DNA of 64,000 nucleotides from Chryseobacterium gregarium DSM 19109 (GTDB lineage: Bacteria > Bacteroidota > Bacteroidia > Flavobacteriales > Weeksellaceae), in contig NZ_AUMU01000014.1 of the NCBI RefSeq assembly GCF_000430845.1, positions 62,001-126,000 on the forward strand, in the 5' to 3' direction. Every line of letters starts with the position of its first letter. Position 1 is the first letter of the stretch. The position numbers were made by a program, and so were the translations under genes. Shown here piece after piece: positions 8,745 to 16,898 of this stretch. The notes under the pieces are model-generated. The model had not been told where the DNA came from and did not search any database. It saw only the letters and a program-made list of their open reading frames with translations.

Positions 8745-8930
8745 TCATGCATTCTGAATCTCAGGAAAGCAAATCGGATCGTTTTTATACATACATATGC
8801 TTTGGTTACTGAACATCTTGCAAAATGCACAACCATAAACTCCGCAATCCGAATCTTGCCGGCATGCATATACTACGCCCCCGCTGATTATTTTTAAATT
8901 TTCCCTGCTTAATTTTTTTAGGTTTTTCAT
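8745..8930 (-). CDS. Cysteine-rich GG-leader peptide 3 (bacteriocin-like)
   Basis: A 61-residue peptide with leader MKNLKKLSRENLKIISGG and a predicted 43-residue core beginning VVYACRQDSDC. The core has six Cys, with spacing different from peptides 1 and 2 and no YGPG motif, so it is a divergent paralogue sharing only the leader. It has its own copy of the TATATTTA promoter element. The upstream region overlaps the folB promoter, giving a divergent arrangement. Probably exported by a GG-processing ABC transporter encoded elsewhere. Confidence 0.8.
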   Translation of the reverse strand: MKNLKKLSRENLKIISGGVVYACRQDSDCGVYGCAFCKMFSNQSICMYKNDPICFPEIQNA

Positions 8931-8940
8931 AATTAATTAA

Positions 8941-8974
8941 TTTTTGTTTGACTTATTTAAATATATTACTTTTG
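8941..8974 (+). promoter_or_regulatory. folB promoter, TTTTTG / TACTTTTG
   Basis: TTTTTG at 8941-8946 and TACTTTTG at 8967-8974 are separated by 20 bases, a good -33/-7 pair. The segment overlaps the minus-strand promoter of peptide 3. Confidence 0.65.
8958..8965 (-). promoter_or_regulatory. -7-like box TATATTTA for peptide 3
   Basis: Same element and position (28 bases upstream of the start) as the box at 8681-8688. It lies inside the folB promoter on the other strand. Confidence 0.55.
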
Positions 8975-8991
8975 TTACATATATTAAGTTC

Positions 8992-9360
8992 ATGAGCAAA
9001 ATATTTCTCGAAAATGTGAAAATATACGCCTATCACGGTGTCCTTCCGGAAGAAAACAGTATTGGCACCTATTATATTCTGAATGCGGAACTTCACACCG
9101 ATTTATGGAAAGCCGCAGCATCCGACGATCTTTCTGATACAATAAGTTATGCAGACATTAATGAAATCATCCATTATGAAATGAAGATCAAATCTAAACT
9201 GCTGGAACATGTGGCAGGAAGAATTATTTCTAAAATTCATGAAAAATTTTCTCAGATTGATTATATTAAAGTAAAGATCACCAAAACCGCTCCTCCGATG
9301 AAGGGCGAAATGCAAGGCGCCAGCATTGAGCTGGAAAAAAGTTTTAAGCCCGAAAATTAA
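8992..9360 (+). CDS. folB: Dihydroneopterin aldolase FolB
   Basis: Converts 7,8-dihydroneopterin to 6-hydroxymethyl-dihydropterin and glycolaldehyde in folate synthesis. The ATG at 8992 gives 122 residues, the usual size, beginning MSKIFLENVKIYAYHGVLPEE; the longer upstream start would lie before the promoter. Other typical parts are the SYADI segment, LLEHVAGRI, and the C-terminal VKITKTAPPM motif. Other folate genes are not adjacent. Confidence 0.93.
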   Translation: MSKIFLENVKIYAYHGVLPEENSIGTYYILNAELHTDLWKAAASDDLSDTISYADINEIIHYEMKIKSKLLEHVAGRIISKIHEKFSQIDYIKVKITKTAPPMKGEMQGASIELEKSFKPEN

Positions 9361-9368
9361 CTATTGCT

Positions 9369-9376
9369 TACTTTTG
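9369..9376 (+). promoter_or_regulatory. -7 box TACTTTTG before the DUF4403-like gene
   Basis: Perfect TAnnTTTG 8 bases before the ATG at 9385, so the mRNA leader would be very short. Confidence 0.5.
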
Positions 9377-9384
9377 TTTTTTAA

Positions 9385-10758
9385 ATGAACCCATTGAGAA
9401 TCCTAATCCTATTATTTCTGACAACGTTTGTACATATGTATGGGCAGACAACGGCAGGCAGCCCGTCCGGTTCCTACAATTTCCCAAAAGTGAAATCCAG
9501 TATCACCATGCCGGTGACAATTCCGCTTTCAGAGATCGGAAATATGGTTAATGCTTCGGTAAAAGAGCTTATTTATCAGGATGATTCTTATACTGACAAT
9601 AATAATGACCAGTTTAAGGTAAAGGTCTGGAAAACCCGTCCGATACGGCTTGTAGGGGGTACCAGTCAGAACCTTTTGATTGAAGTTCCTTTAAAGATCT
9701 GGGCAGAAAAAGGCATCGGCACCTTAGGGATCTATACCTATCAGAACACGACTTTTGAAACGGTCATGTCCTTCAATACCTCCCTTAATTTTAAAAATAA
9801 CTGGACGGTTACAATGGTGACAAAGCCCAATGGCTTCAGATGGGTTGCCAAACCGACTCTGGATTTCGGAAGAATCCATATCCCCATTACTCCTTTGGTT
9901 GAAAAAAGCCTAAAAGAGCAACAGGAAAAATTCTGTAAAACCATAGATCAGCAAATGGCCGCCCAACTTAATTTTCAACCCTATGCAGTGATGGCCCTGA
10001 ATGCCTTCTCCAATCCGTTTCCTATTTCAGAAGAATTTAATACGTGGCTGAAAGTTACGCCGATCAGCGTACATATGACCCCGTTAAAATTCTACGGCAA
10101 CCAGATCGATACCAACCTGGGCATTGATGTATATTCCGAGACTTTTACAGGTAGCAGGCCGGAATCCTCACTACCCGTAAAAACTGCTCCTGGCTTTACT
10201 TTAGTGCCTGCTGTGGCAGATCAGTTTCTCATTCAGACCACTGCCAATATCCCGTTTACGGAAGCGACCCATATTGCCCAAAATATGTTTCTAAATAAAG
10301 AATATGACTTAAGAGGATCTGCCGTAAAAATTAAAGATATAAAGGTTTACGGCGTTGATGACCGGGTGATAATTGAAGCGGAGACGGAAGGATATGTTAA
10401 CGGGAAAGCTTTCATTTCAGGAATTCCGGTTTATGATGAGGCAAAAAAGAAAATTGTTCTTTCCAACACAAAATTTAATTTAAAGACTTCAAATATATTA
10501 CAGAAAACAGCTACTTTACTGTTCCGGGGGAAGATTGTAAAAATGATAGAGGATGAATACGGGATTCCCACCCAGGATCTGGAAAACACATCAAAAAGGA
10601 GTATAGAGGAAGCTTTTAATAAAGAATACTATAAAGGTCTTAAAATGAGCGGAAAGGTTTTCAGCCTTAAGCCGGGCACTATTTTTATGAACCCCTCAGG
10701 AATCACTGCTGTTATTGATACGAAAGCGACCTTAAAACTTACACTTAACGGAATTTAA
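9385..10758 (+). CDS. DUF4403-like secreted/periplasmic protein
   Basis: A 457-residue protein with an N-terminal signal (hydrophobic residues 4-18, cleavage probably after MYG). It resembles the DUF4403 family of Bacteroidetes: a conserved N-terminal block with SSITMPVTIPLSEIGNMVN, and C-terminal repeats of small beta segments. Function is unknown; a lipid-binding fold has been suggested for similar proteins but nothing here proves it. It is followed 28 bases later by an RDD membrane protein on the same strand, suggesting an operon. Confidence 0.65.
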   Translation: MNPLRILILLFLTTFVHMYGQTTAGSPSGSYNFPKVKSSITMPVTIPLSEIGNMVNASVKELIYQDDSYTDNNNDQFKVKVWKTRPIRLVGGTSQNLLIEVPLKIWAEKGIGTLGIYTYQNTTFETVMSFNTSLNFKNNWTVTMVTKPNGFRWVAKPTLDFGRIHIPITPLVEKSLKEQQEKFCKTIDQQMAAQLNFQPYAVMALNAFSNPFPISEEFNTWLKVTPISVHMTPLKFYGNQIDTNLGIDVYSETFTGSRPESSLPVKTAPGFTLVPAVADQFLIQTTANIPFTEATHIAQNMFLNKEYDLRGSAVKIKDIKVYGVDDRVIIEAETEGYVNGKAFISGIPVYDEAKKKIVLSNTKFNLKTSNILQKTATLLFRGKIVKMIEDEYGIPTQDLENTSKRSIEEAFNKEYYKGLKMSGKVFSLKPGTIFMNPSGITAVIDTKATLKLTLNGI

Positions 10759-10786
10759 AATATAAAACTGATTTCAATCAACAACC

Positions 10787-11281
10787 ATGAGAAAATATTT
10801 ACGATTAGTTGACCAGCATAAAGCGTCATCAGGAAAAAGGCTGGCCAATTTCTTTCTTGACAGAATCTTTATACAGATCATTTTTTATGTTATTGTTTTT
10901 ATCATAGCATTTGCATACGCTGTCTTCTATGGTAGAGAACTGAATACGGATGATACAGCAGTAAGCTTTGTATTTATCGGAATATATGTGTTGTTATCAT
11001 TCTTTTACTTTTTTGGTATGGAATATTTTACAGGGAAAACCTTTGCAAAATTCATCACCGCAACAGAAGTAATCAGCATAGACGGTAATAAACCCACTTC
11101 AAAACAAATTGCCGTACGCACTATTTCACGCGCTGTTCCGTTTGACCAGCTTTCTTTCTTAGGAAATAATGGCTGGCATGACAACTGGAGCGATACCCGT
11201 GTTATCAATATTAAAAATTATGAGGCTGAAAGACAGGCCAAAAGCGAAATAGAAAACATCGGCATGAAAGAAAATGTCTGA
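10787..11281 (+). CDS. RDD family membrane protein
   Basis: A 164-residue membrane protein with three predicted hydrophobic segments (about 30-47, 62-80, and a weaker one). It has the RDD pattern: RLANFFLDRI near residues 18-27 with the Arg and Asp of the motif, and a GKTFAKFITATEV segment. RDD proteins are mostly uncharacterised, some linked to ion transport. Probably co-transcribed with the upstream DUF4403-like gene. Confidence 0.8.
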   Translation: MRKYLRLVDQHKASSGKRLANFFLDRIFIQIIFYVIVFIIAFAYAVFYGRELNTDDTAVSFVFIGIYVLLSFFYFFGMEYFTGKTFAKFITATEVISIDGNKPTSKQIAVRTISRAVPFDQLSFLGNNGWHDNWSDTRVINIKNYEAERQAKSEIENIGMKENV

Positions 11282-11308
11282 AAATTTTTATTGAATAATA
11301 TATTTTGC

Positions 11309-11316
11309 TATATTTG
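11309..11316 (+). promoter_or_regulatory. -7 box TATATTTG for tRNA-Cys
   Basis: Perfect TAnnTTTG 24 bases before the first tRNA base. A TTG at 11291-11293 lies 15 bases upstream, slightly closer than usual. Confidence 0.65.
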
Positions 11317-11340
11317 CACACCTGAAAATGGTAAAGACAT

Positions 11341-11411
11341 GGTACTTTGGCCGAGCGGCTAGGCAGTGGTCTGCAACACCATCTACAGCGGTTCGAATCC
11401 GCTAGGTACCT
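11341..11411 (+). tRNA. tRNA-Cys (GCA)
   Basis: A cloverleaf can be drawn by eye: acceptor GGTACTT / AGGTACC with discriminator T, D stem GCC/GGC, anticodon stem GTGGT / ACCAT around loop CTGCAAC (anticodon GCA at 11373-11375), and T arm AGCGG TTCGAAT CCGCT. The CCA end is not encoded. The U discriminator agrees with Cys identity. Confidence 0.97.
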
Positions 11412-11419
11412 CATAAAAA

Positions 11420-11452
11420 ATCCCTCAGCTATTACCCGCTGAGGGATTATTA
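11420..11452 (+). terminator. Terminator after tRNA-Cys
   Basis: Perfect stem ATCCCTCAGC / GCTGAGGGAT with an 8-base loop followed by TATTATTTT. Confidence 0.8.
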
Positions 11453-11539
11453 TTTTATGTTAACTTTACTATATTCCAACAGATTAATTTTATAAAAACG
11501 GCTCAAGCGATAATTATTGAATCTGATGGCTGTATCACA

Positions 11540-11818
11540 TTACCTTATTACCTTCTCAATCCGGGCCTTGGCACATTGGAAAGCCTCTTCAGCTTCTTCA
11601 TAAAAAATTTTCAGGGATATTTCAAATCCGCTTGCCATAAAAAAGGTAACATTCCCTTCCATATTAAAGCTCAGGAAACCAATCTGGTTTACATTAATAA
11701 TTAAAGGCTTACCAAGGACCTTGGCACCTTCAATTGAGTTGGGTTTGTTTACATGAATCACATGAGATGCCTTTAGATAGATCAACCCATCAGATGTTGC
11801 TTTAACTATATATGACAC
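11540..11818 (-). CDS. Hypothetical small protein, 92 residues
   Basis: No family is recognised. The GTG at 11818 (MSYIVKATSDG..) is preferred over an ATG at 11854 because a TATATTTA -7-like box lies between the two, at about 11831-11838 on this strand. The protein is soluble, with beta-rich character up to residue 68 and a C-terminal helix rich in Glu/Ala (FYEEAEEAFQCAKARIEKV). With the longer start it would be 104 residues. It stands alone next to tRNA-Cys. Confidence 0.6.
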   Translation of the reverse strand: MSYIVKATSDGLIYLKASHVIHVNKPNSIEGAKVLGKPLIINVNQIGFLSFNMEGNVTFFMASGFEISLKIFYEEAEEAFQCAKARIEKVIR

Positions 11819-11854
11819 AGCTAATTTTTTGTGTAAATATACAATTTTATACAC

Positions 11855-12478
11855 TGCACGAAAAATCCCCGGCCAAAGCAGAGGATTAAATGAAAAAATT
11901 AATATGTAAGTGATGGTGTTTTGCTTTTTTAAGATATTCCCAATATCCCCAGGAATACGTAAAAGTCATTATAAATAGTTGTTATCAGTTATTCAAGTAT
12001 TATGCCATGAATGGTATATTCATTATTTTTCAGCAGATCAGGAACATCATATTTCAGTCATAAAGACGGGGAAGTATTATTACATAAACCTTATGACAAT
12101 ACCTCTTAGCGAGGCGTAAACTATTAGGGCATCTCAACATGTCTTCAATATTGTAAAGCAATAATGAATTGTAAAAAAATTGATCATTGAAACCAATAAA
12201 AAAATCCCCGTATTGCTACAGGGATTAAAAACTAATAACCATGAAAACTCAAATTAAACATGAGTGTGACTGCAAATGTATAAAATATGTCGTTTTATAG
12301 CAGTGGGTTGAAGCTATATATTTAATTAGTTAACAAATTTTATAAGATCTTAAAAAATATTTAATACAATGAATAAATAGTATAATTAGTGAAATAACAC
12401 TTAGGAACTATCTTTCAATATTTTATAGTTAAACATGATAAAATACTGTCTCCAATGATATTTTAAATTATGTTAAAA
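11855..12478. other. Long AT-rich intergenic stretch
   Basis: About 620 bases with no ordinary gene. It contains an imperfect hairpin at 12206-12229 (ATCCCCGTA / TACAGGGAT, one mismatch) followed by a 19-codon ORF at 12241-12300 encoding MKTQIKHECDCKCIKYVVL. The rest shows nothing recognisable. Confidence 0.5.
12241..12300 (+). other. Tiny ORF (19 codons) after a hairpin
   Basis: ATG after CTAATAACC, encoding MKTQIKHECDCKCIKYVVL with a CxCxC pattern. The hairpin 12 bases upstream makes a leader or attenuator-like unit possible, but chance is not excluded; no structural gene follows. Confidence 0.25.
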
Positions 12479-12510
12479 AAAATAAGCCTCCATTTTTGAA
12501 GGCTTATTTT
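12474..12510 (-). terminator. Terminator of the large T9SS protein gene
   Basis: Perfect 11-bp stem AAAATAAGCCT / AGGCTTATTTT with a T-run on the minus strand, 22 bases beyond the stop codon. Confidence 0.75.
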
Positions 12511-12532
12511 ACAGTTAATTATCAATTAATTA

Positions 12533-15500
12533 TTATTCCTTAATAAATTTTTTCTGGGCCGTACCCTGAACATCTTCAATGTCGATGACGTACATGCCGC
12601 TAATCAGCGTGTGTACATCTACCTTGTTATTTAAGATGATGCCTGATGATATGAGCTGCCCTGTAGCATTATAGATCTTATAATTGGCTCTTTTACTGAC
12701 ATTCTTCACATTCAGTACCGTCTTTACCGGATTTGGATAAATCAATATCTCAGTCTGGTTAACCGGGTTCTCAATTGTTTGCTTGGAAATCCTTATTGTA
12801 TAATCTTCCACCTCACCATTCGGGAAGCTTGTACAGTTTACAGGAATTCCGTCTTTCTGCATTGCTATCCTCATCACCACATATTTGAAATCAGACATGC
12901 TGATAAATGCATCAGAAGGTACAGAGAATGTTCCGCTTACCGTCTCAGCATTATTCGGTCCTGAAACCAGTATTCTTTCATCAATATCAAAATATCCGTT
13001 TCTGTTGAAATCAATCCATACGGCAACTCCAGCATTTGTACTCCCTGATAATTTCTTCTCTATAGTGATCTTATTGTTCGCAGAACCTTGAATCAACTCG
13101 ATGAATTTACTGGCATCACCGGTATAGTCCGTATAATTTGATCCTAAAGACGGATTCTGTTTTTCAGGCTTTCCATTTGGAGTTACCGTCACTTTTGAAA
13201 TATACTCAGCAGCTGAAACCGTTGACGCCATCTGACAATATGTAATGGTAGGCGTGGTAAACAGATAAGGCTGGGTATAGGTTCCCGGTGTTCCGCTGCA
13301 GATATTCGCCACCTGCATTTCATACTGAGTCAACTCTATAAGGCCTGTTAAGGTAACCGTATTTGTATTAGAGGTAACCTGTGTCCAACTTGGGATGCCT
13401 ATTTTTCTGTATCTTAAGAGATAAGTAGCCCCCGGGAACGGTTCCCATGTTACCGTGGCTGTAGTTGTTGTAAGGCTTGTAATCGTCAATCCCGGAGGAG
13501 CAATATCACATGTTCTTTCCGTAGTGAATACTTTAGGGTTTGACCAGGTATTTAATGTAGTTTCATTATTACACATATTGGCTATCTGAACTTCATAAGT
13601 AGTATAGACATCCAGACCGCTTAACAGATATGTATTGGCAGGAGCCAGAGGCAAAGGAATGTTTGCGCTCCACCCGGCGTTACCACTTCCTACGATTCTG
13701 TATCTTAAGAAATAATGCGAACTTGCTGCCAACGGTGCCCAGGTAACCAGTGCTGATGTTGTAGTAATATTGCCGATGGTCACATTCGGAGGAGTCGGGT
13801 CACATTTCGTCAAAAAAGTACTGTGAGAATAAATGCCTGTATTTCCATTACAAATAGCAGCCACTTCAACTTCATATTGGGTTGCCGACAGAAGCCCCGT
13901 CAATGTTGTCGTATTGGTGGTTGCAGGTGGTGGCGCTGCACCTACACTGACAGTCTGCCAGGCGGTAGAACCAACAGGCCTGTAGCGGATCGTATAAATG
14001 GCACCGCCAATATCCTGGTTCCACGTTAATACTACCGAATTATAAGTAGGTGTACCCACTGTTACAACAGGAGTGGCATTGCTGCAGATCCGTACATTAA
14101 TATTGTCAATTGCTGCAGGAGGCTGTGTCCCGCCGCCTGAGTCATTTGTCCATTCAAATATAAGACGCATGGTCTGTCCGGCAAAGCTGCTGATATCTAA
14201 AGCAGGATTAAGAAAAGTCTGCCATTCAGCCTCCTGGTTATAATTATTACCTATCTGGATCCTTCCTGTTCCTGCGTTAATCTGAGCACCAGGAGCAGGC
14301 ATAAATGTGGAGGGCACCAACCATACTCTTAAGAAATCCCAGTTGGACTCTCCTTCCCCTTTCCAGTCAAAAGAGAAAGTAGCGTTGGTTGTCGTTGCCG
14401 GAACAAGAATATCCCTGTAAGCATGAACGATAGTTGATGATCCGGTATCGTAGGCATTCGTAGTTCCGTTTGTATTGGAAATATAAAGGGAATTTCCAGT
14501 ATTTCCGGTAGCATTTCCATAGGTCCACTTGTTCACCTGAGTGCCGTTAGTATACCCTAAGTCACTTCCTGTATTGAACTGCTGAATATAAGGAATGGTA
14601 GCCGGAATCTGAGTCGTTGTAAAAGTTGGGCCTGCGATCCAGAAGCTTCTGTCTGATCCCGCACACACAGAGCGTACCCAGAAATAATATGTAGTATTGG
14701 GTGTCAGGGGAGACAATGTAGCCGTAGTTCCTACAGAAGTTGAAGTCGGTAAACTTGCCGATGTAGGCGCAGTATTTGTAGTTGACAGATAAATCTGATA
14801 CCCTCCTACCGGAGCAGGCGCCGGAGCTGTCCAGCTGATGGTAGCATTGTTTGATCCTACAGTCGTTACCTGTACATTCAAAGGAACCTTACAGGTTGGA
14901 ATACTTAAATTAATATTGTCAATAGCGGCAGGAGGCTGCGTCCCGCCCGATGTATCATTTGTCCATTCAAATACAAGACGCATGGTCTGTCCGGCAAAAC
15001 TGCTTAAGTCTAATCCTGTATTGAAATAATTTTGCCATGTTGCCTGCTGGTTGAAATTATCGCCAATCTGGATTATTCCGCCTCCGGCAGTAATTTGGGT
15101 TCCTGCAGTAGGCACATAGCTGACAGGTACCATCCAGACTCTCAAAAAGTCCCAACTGGACTCACCTTCTCCTTTCCAGTCAAATGACAACGTTGCGTCG
15201 GTAGTCCCTCCGGGAACAATAATATCCCTGTATGCATGAACAATGTTTGAGACTGACGGGCTGGTATCATAAGCATTCGATACCCCGTTGTCATCAGAAA
15301 TATAAAGTGAATTTGCAGGATTTCCCGCTGCAGAGCCATAGGACCATTTGTTGGTCATATCACCGTTAGCAAGCTGAAGATCGTTTCCTGTCGTAAAATC
15401 CTGTATGTAAGGAATAGTAGTCGGCACCTGAGTAGTAGAAAAGCTTGGACCGGCTATCCATACACTGTTATCAGTACTGCTGCATACGGAACGCACCCAC

Positions 15501-16312
15501 CAATAATAAGTGGTGGAAGTAGTCAAACCTCCGGGATTCGCTGTAGTTCCGGTATTAGCTGTTCCCGGAGTTGAAGCCGTAGGTGCTGTATTGGTTGTAC
15601 TTAAATAATATTCATAACCAGCTCCTGGAGCAGGAGTCGGAGGGGTCCACGTTAAAGTAGCCGTATTGATTCCTACTGCAGGCACCGCCAGAGCAGATGG
15701 TGTAATACATGTTGGAATACTGATATTAATATTATCTACTGCAATAGGAGGCTGATTTCCAGCGCTTGTATCGTTGGTCCATTCAAACACAAGTCTCATG
15801 GTGTCTCCGGCATAAGCACTGATGTCTAATGCAACAGTAGTATAGGTCTGCCATGAGGTTTCCTGATTAAACTGTCCAATCTGGACTCTGTCTGTTCCGG
15901 AAGTGATGTTATTACCGGCAGTCGGTGTATAGGTAGCCGGAACGAGCCAGACCCTCAGAAAATCCCAGCTAGACTCTCCATCCCCTTTCCAGTCAAATGA
16001 AAAGTTTGCAATTGTAGATCCCCCGGGAATGGTAAAATCCCTGTATGCATGAACAATGCTTTCTGAACTTTCATTATAAGCATTGTTTACCCCGTTATTA
16101 TTCGAGATATAAATAGAACTGCCTGTATTCCCGGTAGCAGAACCATAAAACCACTTGTTCGTCAGTGTTCCGTTAACAAGCGTAAAATCATTCGCTGCGG
16201 TAAAGTTCTGTGAATACGGTAACGTAGCGGGTGCCTGTCCGTAAGCGTTGGGAATAGCGCCTAAGTTTAACAAACACAGAAGAAGTACTAGAAAAGTAGA
16301 AATTTTCTTCAT
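12533..16312 (-). CDS. Large modular T9SS-secreted protein (choice-of-anchor J / FN3 / GEVED)
   Basis: A 1259-residue secreted surface protein. Order of parts: signal peptide (1-25), three tandem units of a jelly-roll-like 'choice-of-anchor J' domain plus fibronectin type III domain (about 28-298, 299-570, and 571-742 with its FN3 at 745-830), two more FN3 domains (about 835-930 and 934-1020), a GEVED domain (about 1024-1175, with WIDFNRNGYFDIDE and NGEVEDYTI), and a T9SS type A sorting tail (about 1187-1259, beginning ILIYPNPV). Export through the type IX system and surface attachment are family-based. The ligand, possibly carbohydrate or protein, is unknown. It is monocistronic, with its own promoter and terminator. 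Confidence 0.88.
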   Translation of the reverse strand: MKKISTFLVLLLCLLNLGAIPNAYGQAPATLPYSQNFTAANDFTLVNGTLTNKWFYGSATGNTGSSIYISNNNGVNNAYNESSESIVHAYRDFTIPGGSTIANFSFDWKGDGESSWDFLRVWLVPATYTPTAGNNITSGTDRVQIGQFNQETSWQTYTTVALDISAYAGDTMRLVFEWTNDTSAGNQPPIAVDNINISIPTCITPSALAVPAVGINTATLTWTPPTPAPGAGYEYYLSTTNTAPTASTPGTANTGTTANPGGLTTSTTYYWWVRSVCSSTDNSVWIAGPSFSTTQVPTTIPYIQDFTTGNDLQLANGDMTNKWSYGSAAGNPANSLYISDDNGVSNAYDTSPSVSNIVHAYRDIIVPGGTTDATLSFDWKGEGESSWDFLRVWMVPVSYVPTAGTQITAGGGIIQIGDNFNQQATWQNYFNTGLDLSSFAGQTMRLVFEWTNDTSGGTQPPAAIDNINLSIPTCKVPLNVQVTTVGSNNATISWTAPAPAPVGGYQIYLSTTNTAPTSASLPTSTSVGTTATLSPLTPNTTYYFWVRSVCAGSDRSFWIAGPTFTTTQIPATIPYIQQFNTGSDLGYTNGTQVNKWTYGNATGNTGNSLYISNTNGTTNAYDTGSSTIVHAYRDILVPATTTNATFSFDWKGEGESNWDFLRVWLVPSTFMPAPGAQINAGTGRIQIGNNYNQEAEWQTFLNPALDISSFAGQTMRLIFEWTNDSGGGTQPPAAIDNINVRICSNATPVVTVGTPTYNSVVLTWNQDIGGAIYTIRYRPVGSTAWQTVSVGAAPPPATTNTTTLTGLLSATQYEVEVAAICNGNTGIYSHSTFLTKCDPTPPNVTIGNITTTSALVTWAPLAASSHYFLRYRIVGSGNAGWSANIPLPLAPANTYLLSGLDVYTTYEVQIANMCNNETTLNTWSNPKVFTTERTCDIAPPGLTITSLTTTTATVTWEPFPGATYLLRYRKIGIPSWTQVTSNTNTVTLTGLIELTQYEMQVANICSGTPGTYTQPYLFTTPTITYCQMASTVSAAEYISKVTVTPNGKPEKQNPSLGSNYTDYTGDASKFIELIQGSANNKITIEKKLSGSTNAGVAVWIDFNRNGYFDIDERILVSGPNNAETVSGTFSVPSDAFISMSDFKYVVMRIAMQKDGIPVNCTSFPNGEVEDYTIRISKQTIENPVNQTEILIYPNPVKTVLNVKNVSKRANYKIYNATGQLISSGIILNNKVDVHTLISGMYVIDIEDVQGTAQKKFIKE
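14085..16230 (-). repeat. Three tandem ~815-bp coding repeats
   Basis: Within the large T9SS gene, units starting near 16230, 15415 and 14598 (minus strand) repeat the phrases LPYxQxF, W(D/x)FLRVWLVP, SFDWKGxGES(S/N)WDF, AGxTMRLVFEWTND and AxDNIN. The third unit continues into a more divergent FN3. Such repeats may recombine or collapse in assemblies. Confidence 0.8.
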
Positions 16313-16338
16313 AAGTTATCATTTAATATTAATTCGTG

Positions 16339-16346
16339 CAAATCTA
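16339..16346 (-). promoter_or_regulatory. -7 box TAGATTTG for the large T9SS gene
   Basis: The minus strand reads TAGATTTGC, a perfect TAnnTTTG, 26 bases before the ATG. Confidence 0.6.
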
Positions 16347-16586
16347 ATTCGTTTTTTAATAATATATAGTATAAAACAGGATGTTTTTTTATAGAAATTT
16401 CGCAATTTAAGACAGAATTATCATTGAAATATAAATGTCTTTGCATTAGAATAAACGTCTATTCTCTGATTTTATTATTTGTTCTGAAAATATAAGTTAA
16501 TGGCATTGCCTGGCAAATGAATTTAGAACCTGAACTTATCCAGTAATGACAGTACCATTTTTCTCTTTAGATTGGTATTGAAAAAA

Positions 16587-16614
16587 TAAGGCCTCCTTTT
16601 ACAAGGAGGCCTTA
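16587..16614. terminator. Perfect 12-bp hairpin, probable terminator
   Basis: Stem TAAGGCCTCCTT / AAGGAGGCCTTA with loop TTAC. A-runs on both plus-strand flanks give a T-run on the minus strand after the hairpin. What it terminates is unclear. Confidence 0.55.
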
Positions 16615-16836
16615 AAAAAACACAAATGATGAAAAAAAATTTGTACAATCAATTAATTTAATTATTTCTTAAAAATACACCTAAAATCTTATCTGATTTA
16701 TGAGTTAGATCATATGCGGCAGATTATTATAAACGACTCGTTTTGGTTTGTTTTTATAATTCTTTAAGCAATAAGGATAAGGTGATAATGAAGCAGAATT
16801 AAGTCTAATCTCTGTATATAATTTATTTTATAAAGC

Positions 16837-16862
16837 AAAACTCCTCATTTCTGAGGAGTTTT
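16837..16862 (-). terminator. Terminator of the Gly/Thr/Ser-rich lipoprotein gene
   Basis: Perfect 11-bp stem AAAACTCCTCA / TGAGGAGTTTT with a 4-base loop, 36 bases beyond the stop on the minus strand. Confidence 0.65.
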
Positions 16863-16898
16863 AAAAAAGGGTATAGGGTTTAAAAAAGTGTTCTTGTC

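Larger units (their letters stand above)
16347..16898. other. Intergenic stretch with two hairpins and a tiny ORF
   Basis: No ordinary gene is visible. A perfect 12-bp hairpin (16587-16614) is followed by an 11-codon ORF at 16626-16661 (MMKKNLYNQLI). A second hairpin at 16837-16862 probably ends the minus-strand lipoprotein gene at 16899. Confidence 0.5.
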
